Origin: CAIZGX01 sp046048875
GTDB taxonomy: Bacteria; Bacteroidota; Bacteroidia; Flavobacteriales_D; Sanyastnellaceae
Assembly (NCBI GenBank): GCA_046048875.1
Contig: JBJOFG010000011.1
Location: 62,001-126,000 of the forward strand
Direction: 5' to 3'
Length of the DNA stretch: 64,000 nt
Under the pieces are notes generated by a model. The model made no database searches. It worked only from the letters and a program-made list of their open reading frames with translations, and was not told the origin of the DNA. Below are positions 60,511 to 64,000 of the stretch, one piece after another; positions within the stretch are counted from its first letter, which is position 1; the number at the start of each line of letters is the position of its first letter. The position numbers and the translations under genes were made by a program.

Positions 60511-61725
60511 CTATCCCTCACTCACCACAACCACTTTTCTCACCCCCAGGGGTATTCCATTACAAACCAGCTTTGCGAAGTACACTCCAGGACTATGACC
60601 CTTGAAATGAAGTGTTTTTGATTTTTCGCCGATGTTCAATTTCACGACACGCACCAATTCACCCGCACAATCGTAAATGTTTATGCAACTCTCTTCTTTT
60701 ATTTCATCGAAGGAAAAAGTGGTACTACTTGAGCAAGGATTAGGAAAGTTTGAAAATGAGAATTTAGCATTTAAACTTTCCAATGAATTCAATTCCGAAT
60801 TGGGAAGAATTTTTATTGCAACAGGTCTATGATCAGATACATTGTCTTCGTATTCATTCCAGCCATTGGGCAGGTATTCTTCAATTTTGAGCGTTTTTAT
60901 TTCGTACGAACTATTTTGCGTTTCATCGAACAACTCGTTTGTAATTAATATGTGATCGAGATGCGAAGGCCACGAAGGGTATGACCAATTTGTGCTACTC
61001 CCCGTTGCAATTTCCATATCCGCAAACAAATAGTTTTCAGGGTCATTGAGGAAGTTGATAAACACATTATTGGAAGCGGGATCGGTGATTCTGTCGTTTA
61101 GGTCACCCAAAAGAAATACACTTTTATCAGGCAAATAGGTGTCGATGTAGCTTTTTGAAAGGTTCGAAGCCAGATACCTTCTCGCTTCCTCATCATCTGA
61201 ATTATCGAGCTCTAGAAAGCCATCTCCACAACATTTGAAATGGTTATTTATAACGAAGAAATTTTTGTTGTCGAAATTGAAGTCCATGATCTTCGGCGCG
61301 CGAGGAAAAGGGTTCCAATAGGGGTAGGAGGTATAGATTTCATAAAGATCGTTCACCTGAATAACCTCATGTTTATATATGAACGCCAATCCAGCATACC
61401 ACGAAGTCATGAAGTAGTAGTGATATTCAGGCAAATCATCGAGCATCAACTTGAAAGAGACTGTGTCATCGATCTCTTGAAAAGCGTAGATGTCAGCATC
61501 AATGTTTTCGATAATTTGTTGGACGTAATTCACGGTGATTTCTCCGTTTTTCGGAAAATGTTCAATGTTCCAAGAAACAAGCTCTAGGGTTGTGTCTGTT
61601 CCGAACGATAAATCATTCAGCGTTTGTGAGAATGAGAACGTACTGTGTACAAATGCAAGAGCAAGTAAAAAGATTCCCCGGTTCAATTTTATTTTTTTTC
61701 GAATGTAGTGAAGAAACATAAACAT
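60511..61725 (-). CDS. EEP-family nuclease/phosphatase with T9SS sorting domain
   Basis: The 404-aa secreted protein has an N-terminal signal (NRGIFLLALAFVHSTFSFS), an endonuclease/exonuclease/phosphatase domain (about 40-310: LVSWNIEHFPKNG, YAFQEIDD with catalytic Glu, VINNHFKCCG, FLLGDLNDR, DHILITNELF and SDHRPVAI) and a type A T9SS sorting domain (SNFPNPCSSSTTFSFDE, GVYFAKLVCNGIPLGVRKVV). It probably degrades extracellular nucleic acid or phosphoester. The gene sits between the two copies of a 28-bp repeat. Confidence 0.85.
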   Translation of the reverse strand: MFMFLHYIRKKIKLNRGIFLLALAFVHSTFSFSQTLNDLSFGTDTTLELVSWNIEHFPKNGEITVNYVQQIIENIDADIYAFQEIDDTVSFKLMLDDLPEYHYYFMTSWYAGLAFIYKHEVIQVNDLYEIYTSYPYWNPFPRAPKIMDFNFDNKNFFVINNHFKCCGDGFLELDNSDDEEARRYLASNLSKSYIDTYLPDKSVFLLGDLNDRITDPASNNVFINFLNDPENYLFADMEIATGSSTNWSYPSWPSHLDHILITNELFDETQNSSYEIKTLKIEEYLPNGWNEYEDNVSDHRPVAIKILPNSELNSLESLNAKFSFSNFPNPCSSSTTFSFDEIKEESCINIYDCAGELVRVVKLNIGEKSKTLHFKGHSPGVYFAKLVCNGIPLGVRKVVVVSEG

Positions 61726-61727
61726 TC

Positions 61728-61812
61728 GGGCGTGCCCCTTCGGGTCGGGCTATCCGTTCCAAGTCCTCGCGGTTTCCAACCGCTGCGGGCTTTCCACTGC
61801 TATCCCTCACGC
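61728..61812. repeat. Bacteroidota-type intergenic element (GGGCGTGCC ... TATCCCTCACGC)
   Basis: GC-rich, non-coding 85-bp block beginning near GGGCGTGCCCCTTCGGGTCG and ending CTGCTATCCCTCACGC, directly upstream of the EEP gene. I recognise the beginning and end as a family of intergenic elements common in Bacteroidota genomes. It contains internal inverted stretches such as GCGGTTTCCAACCGC. Confidence 0.55.
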
Positions 61813-61872
61813 ATTCCCTCTCATTCTGTTTGTCTTTCTGTTTCTATTTCTCATTCTGAGAAAATCAAGAAA

Positions 61873-61900
61873 GAGTAGGAGAAACACAATGAGAATGAGG
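61873..61900 (+). repeat. 28-bp direct repeat, copy 2
   Basis: Exact copy of 60378-60405, 10 nt beyond the stop of the beta-lactamase-like gene; preceded by CTCATTCT units at 61818-61858. Confidence 0.85.
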
Positions 61901-61909
61901 GGTTCTATC

Positions 61910-62941
61910 TTACTTTTTAACAAAGTAGTCATAAGCCAACTTACAAACCTCCGCAATGATCCGCTCATTCGTCTCTTCACTTTCATAAGAGTTGGTAACC
62001 ATTACGCTAATGATGAAATAATGTCCATTCGGAAGGAACACAACTCCCCAATCGTTTGTGGCTGAAGTTAATCCAGCCTCTGTCGTTCCCGATGTTCCCG
62101 TTTTGTGAGCAACGATAGTTCCTTCGGGCAAGAGTTCTTTCAGACGCTTTACACCAGTGGATGTCTCTTTCATGGTCTGCCAAAAAAATGAATAACTCGA
62201 ATTGGAGAGCAGTCCGTTTTTATTTTCATAAAACAATCGCAACGTCTGAACAGCGGCATTTGGAGTTATCCAATTCTGAAACATGTTCTCCCATTTCGAT
62301 TGCATCGTGCGTTCGTTATAGGCAAACTGAAGGTCTTGAATATTGTTCTTTTTGAAGTAAGCTTCCACCTCTTTCGGAGAACCAACCATTCCAATTAAAG
62401 TATCGCATGCGGTATTGTCACTGTGCGAAACACAATACTGAATCAGTTGCGCAACAGTGAGATCGCCTCCATCGGGAAAATCTTTTCCAAGCGGATTCCA
62501 AAATGCATTATCAGGCAAGTCTTCATTTGAAATTTTTATTTTTTGATCAAGACTGAATTCGCCGCGATCAACTTTATCAAGCATTGCCAAACCAATGTGC
62601 ATTTTATAAGCGCTCTGAGTAGGGCAGTGCATATTGCCATTGATTGAAAGAGTGTCATTTTCATTTTCTCCGGAAATGGAAATTCCGACTAAAGCTTTCT
62701 TGTCGCGTAAGATTTGTTCGATTTGTTTTTTTAATTCTCTCGTTTGATCAACCTTTTGTTCAGATTCAGGAAGGGGTGAAGCAAGTACGAAGTAATAAAT
62801 CACCGCCCACACCACTCCGAAAAACAATCCGAGATAAACGGTATTCACATGCTTTTTCAAATCACGCTTCACAATCAATCGGAAAAGAATCCAGAGAATG
62901 AATAATGTTGCGAACGCGATAGGCAGGTATATTCTTAACAT
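61910..62941 (-). CDS. Membrane-tethered class A beta-lactamase-like serine hydrolase
   Basis: The 343-aa protein has two N-terminal hydrophobic helices (IYLPIAFATLFILWILFRLIV and YLGLFFGVVWAVIYYFVLA) in place of a cleavable signal, then a class A serine beta-lactamase fold: SxxK in TQSAYKMHIG (Ser near 107), SDN in SHSDNTACD (about 171), Glu in NERTMQ (about 208) with QNW, and the KTG triad HKTGTSG (about 279). The NE-x-x-M and QNW loop matches the A2 group (PER/CfxA-like). It could hydrolyse beta-lactams or be a peptidoglycan-linked hydrolase. VanW is next door. Confidence 0.85.
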   Translation of the reverse strand: MLRIYLPIAFATLFILWILFRLIVKRDLKKHVNTVYLGLFFGVVWAVIYYFVLASPLPESEQKVDQTRELKKQIEQILRDKKALVGISISGENENDTLSINGNMHCPTQSAYKMHIGLAMLDKVDRGEFSLDQKIKISNEDLPDNAFWNPLGKDFPDGGDLTVAQLIQYCVSHSDNTACDTLIGMVGSPKEVEAYFKKNNIQDLQFAYNERTMQSKWENMFQNWITPNAAVQTLRLFYENKNGLLSNSSYSFFWQTMKETSTGVKRLKELLPEGTIVAHKTGTSGTTEAGLTSATNDWGVVFLPNGHYFIISVMVTNSYESEETNERIIAEVCKLAYDYFVKK

Positions 62942-62992
62942 GAGTTTTATAAATTCAATTTATGCTTTGCAAAGATGAGGCGGATTGGATCG

Positions 62993-63811
62993 TCATTTCT
63001 CAATCAAAGGACTATACATCATTATCGCATTATTCTCACTCACCAATTCTTCCGTCGTGAGTCCAGTTGATTTGTCATAAATCGACTTCCAAATTTTGTT
63101 GTGTCTAGTGTATCCGCCCCACCATTGGTGTTGAAACAGATGGTCCGTTTCGAATACGCGATATTCCAAATTCAAATCAGCATCGCAAGCGATTTCACCG
63201 TTTAAATTCCGATCGTCCAACCAAAGATTAATTTGAAAGGTATGGTTGGTTTTGTTTTCCAACTGAAGATCAATGTAGTTGTATGAAAGCGTTGCGCCGC
63301 AAGCAAAAGGAATTGTTCGATTCACATCTGGAAACACATCGAAGCCATGTCTCCAGCGCTCTTTAATGGTCAGTGGTGTGTGAAGCGCCATCCAATAAAG
63401 GAGATTCCCTAACTGACAAAGCCCACCGCCAATGTCCGTCGCAATTTTTCCATTGTGCAGCGCAAGCCCTTCCAAATAACCTTTGCTCTTCGAAGGCCTA
63501 CCAACTAATTTCCAAATTGAAAATACTTGTCCAGGCTGAATAACAACTTTATGTATGCGCTTGGTCGCAAGTTGAAGGTTGGTGACTTTGTTGTGCTGAA
63601 GGTACATGTCCACATCTTTCAGCGGACGCAGTAACATGGATTTGTGTTGAATGAGCGAGTGCTTTAAATCAACGCCCATATCTGGCTTCGCGAATTTTCT
63701 TCTTTCGAAGAACCACTTCAATTGCCGCTTCAGAATGAAATACTCTTTCCCAAGTTTGCGTCTCAATAGACTGCGTTTAATTGGTTTTTCAACCTGGTAG
63801 GGAAGGTGCAT
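62993..63811 (-). CDS. VanW-family protein
   Basis: The 272-aa protein has no signal peptide and shows the VanW core: VIQPGQVFSIWKLVGRPSKSKGY, DIGGGLCQLGNLLYWMAL, IKERWRHGFDVFPDVNRTIPFACGAT and NYIDLQLENKTNHTFQINLWL. VanW proteins occur in vancomycin-resistance clusters and elsewhere; the function is unknown, though the fold suggests a peptidoglycan-linked role. A basic N-terminus (KRSLLRRKLGKEYFILKRQLK) is noted. Confidence 0.88.
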   Translation of the reverse strand: MHLPYQVEKPIKRSLLRRKLGKEYFILKRQLKWFFERRKFAKPDMGVDLKHSLIQHKSMLLRPLKDVDMYLQHNKVTNLQLATKRIHKVVIQPGQVFSIWKLVGRPSKSKGYLEGLALHNGKIATDIGGGLCQLGNLLYWMALHTPLTIKERWRHGFDVFPDVNRTIPFACGATLSYNYIDLQLENKTNHTFQINLWLDDRNLNGEIACDADLNLEYRVFETDHLFQHQWWGGYTRHNKIWKSIYDKSTGLTTEELVSENNAIMMYSPLIEK

Positions 63812-63820
63812 ATTGTTTTT

Positions 63821-64000
63821 CTAATGAACAAAAACTTTTTTCACATTAGTCTCTTGTCCGTTGAAACATTTGAAGAAGTACATTCCATTTGCCCATGGTA
63901 ATGTTGAAACTTCAGTCGTTCCTGTTGAGGAAAATGTTTCAATTCGTTTTCCATCTGCACCAAGTATCTCACACGTAAACGTCTTCCCCGGCCAGGTGAT
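63821..64000 (-). CDS. T9SS cargo, C-terminal end only
   Basis: An open frame of 59 codons to a TAG at 63821-63823 continues off the right end. The sequence TFTCEILGADGKRIETFSS, LPWANGMYFFKCFNGQET and VKKVFVH is a type A T9SS sorting domain. The rest of the protein lies outside the window. Confidence 0.85.
   Translation of the reverse strand: MTWPGKTFTCEILGADGKRIETFSSTGTTEVSTLPWANGMYFFKCFNGQETNVKKVFVH

Noticed and set aside
60407..60598. Short plus-strand ORFs in the region after rpsA
   Set aside because: They run through repeat sequence and into the antisense of the EEP gene; no credible protein.
61613..61810. A 65-codon minus-strand ORF over the intergenic element
   Set aside because: It is the translated form of a GC-rich repeat and runs into another gene's frame; such predicted peptides are an artefact of this element.
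53735..61900. A CRISPR-like array from CTCATTCT repeats
   Set aside because: The units are few, not regularly spaced, and have no equal-length spacers or cas genes.

Overview
The window looks like chromosomal DNA of a marine or freshwater Flavobacteriales-type Bacteroidota. The reasons are: type IX secretion (T9SS) components and cargo with C-terminal sorting domains, a type III glutamine synthetase, Bacteroidota promoter elements (TAnnTTTG at about -7), weak or absent Shine-Dalgarno sequences, and many outer-membrane lipoproteins. I see no rRNA, tRNA, CRISPR array, prophage or insertion sequence. Genes are dense, with many 1-8 nt overlaps (ATGA, TAATG) that mark operons.

Layout. 1-815: ABC-F ATPase cut by the window edge. 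861-7254 (minus): operon of a 37-aa membrane peptide, a degenerate 2H-phosphoesterase-like protein, an MFS carrier, a prolyl oligopeptidase and a GH92 alpha-mannosidase. 7460-11523: CsgG-like lipoprotein, coaE, rpe, a pRiA4b-type protein, a DUF1573 lipoprotein, yajC. 11585-13450: DEAD-box helicase with a long structured leader. 13657-19084 (minus): MksB/MksF/MksE-like condensin operon with a 35-codon ORF fitted between the SMC and kleisin genes, followed by two exported four-cysteine paralogs. 19200-21268: tadA, a glycosyltransferase that seems to start at CTG, and a PDZ protein. 21295-29833: alpha-glucan genes (GH13 enzyme, four-repeat carbohydrate-binding-like T9SS cargo), SGNH hydrolase, M28 peptidase, T9SS plug protein. 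29865-34110: ApbE-like lipoprotein, tsaD, carbonic anhydrase with a SulP transporter. 34135-40512: helicase, then an operon of a pseudo-peptidase, tgt, an LptF/G permease and an SDR. 40688-48161: glnN, PorE-like OmpA protein, purM, prfA, pyrF. 48152-52381: M49 peptidase, pruA, GNAT. 52428-53720: DECD-box helicase. 53769-58167 (minus): CHAP protein, an exo/endonuclease-phosphatase domain fused to an MbnP domain, an MbnH/MauG-like di-heme peroxidase, and a YHYH protein. 58231-60177: rpsA. 60178-64000: intergenic repeats around a second nuclease-family T9SS cargo, a membrane-tethered class A beta-lactamase-like protein, a VanW protein, and the end of another T9SS cargo.

Two loci stand out. The first is the EEP-MbnP / MbnH / YHYH operon, which resembles the copper-protein and tryptophan-oxidising MbnP/MbnH pair but with an unusual nuclease-family fusion. 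The second is the condensin operon, which has no JetD/MksG-type nuclease but carries a translationally coupled microprotein and two coupled exported Cys proteins. A third, window-wide pattern is the placement of TAnnTTTG boxes exactly 4 nt before start codons, which implies leaderless mRNAs.
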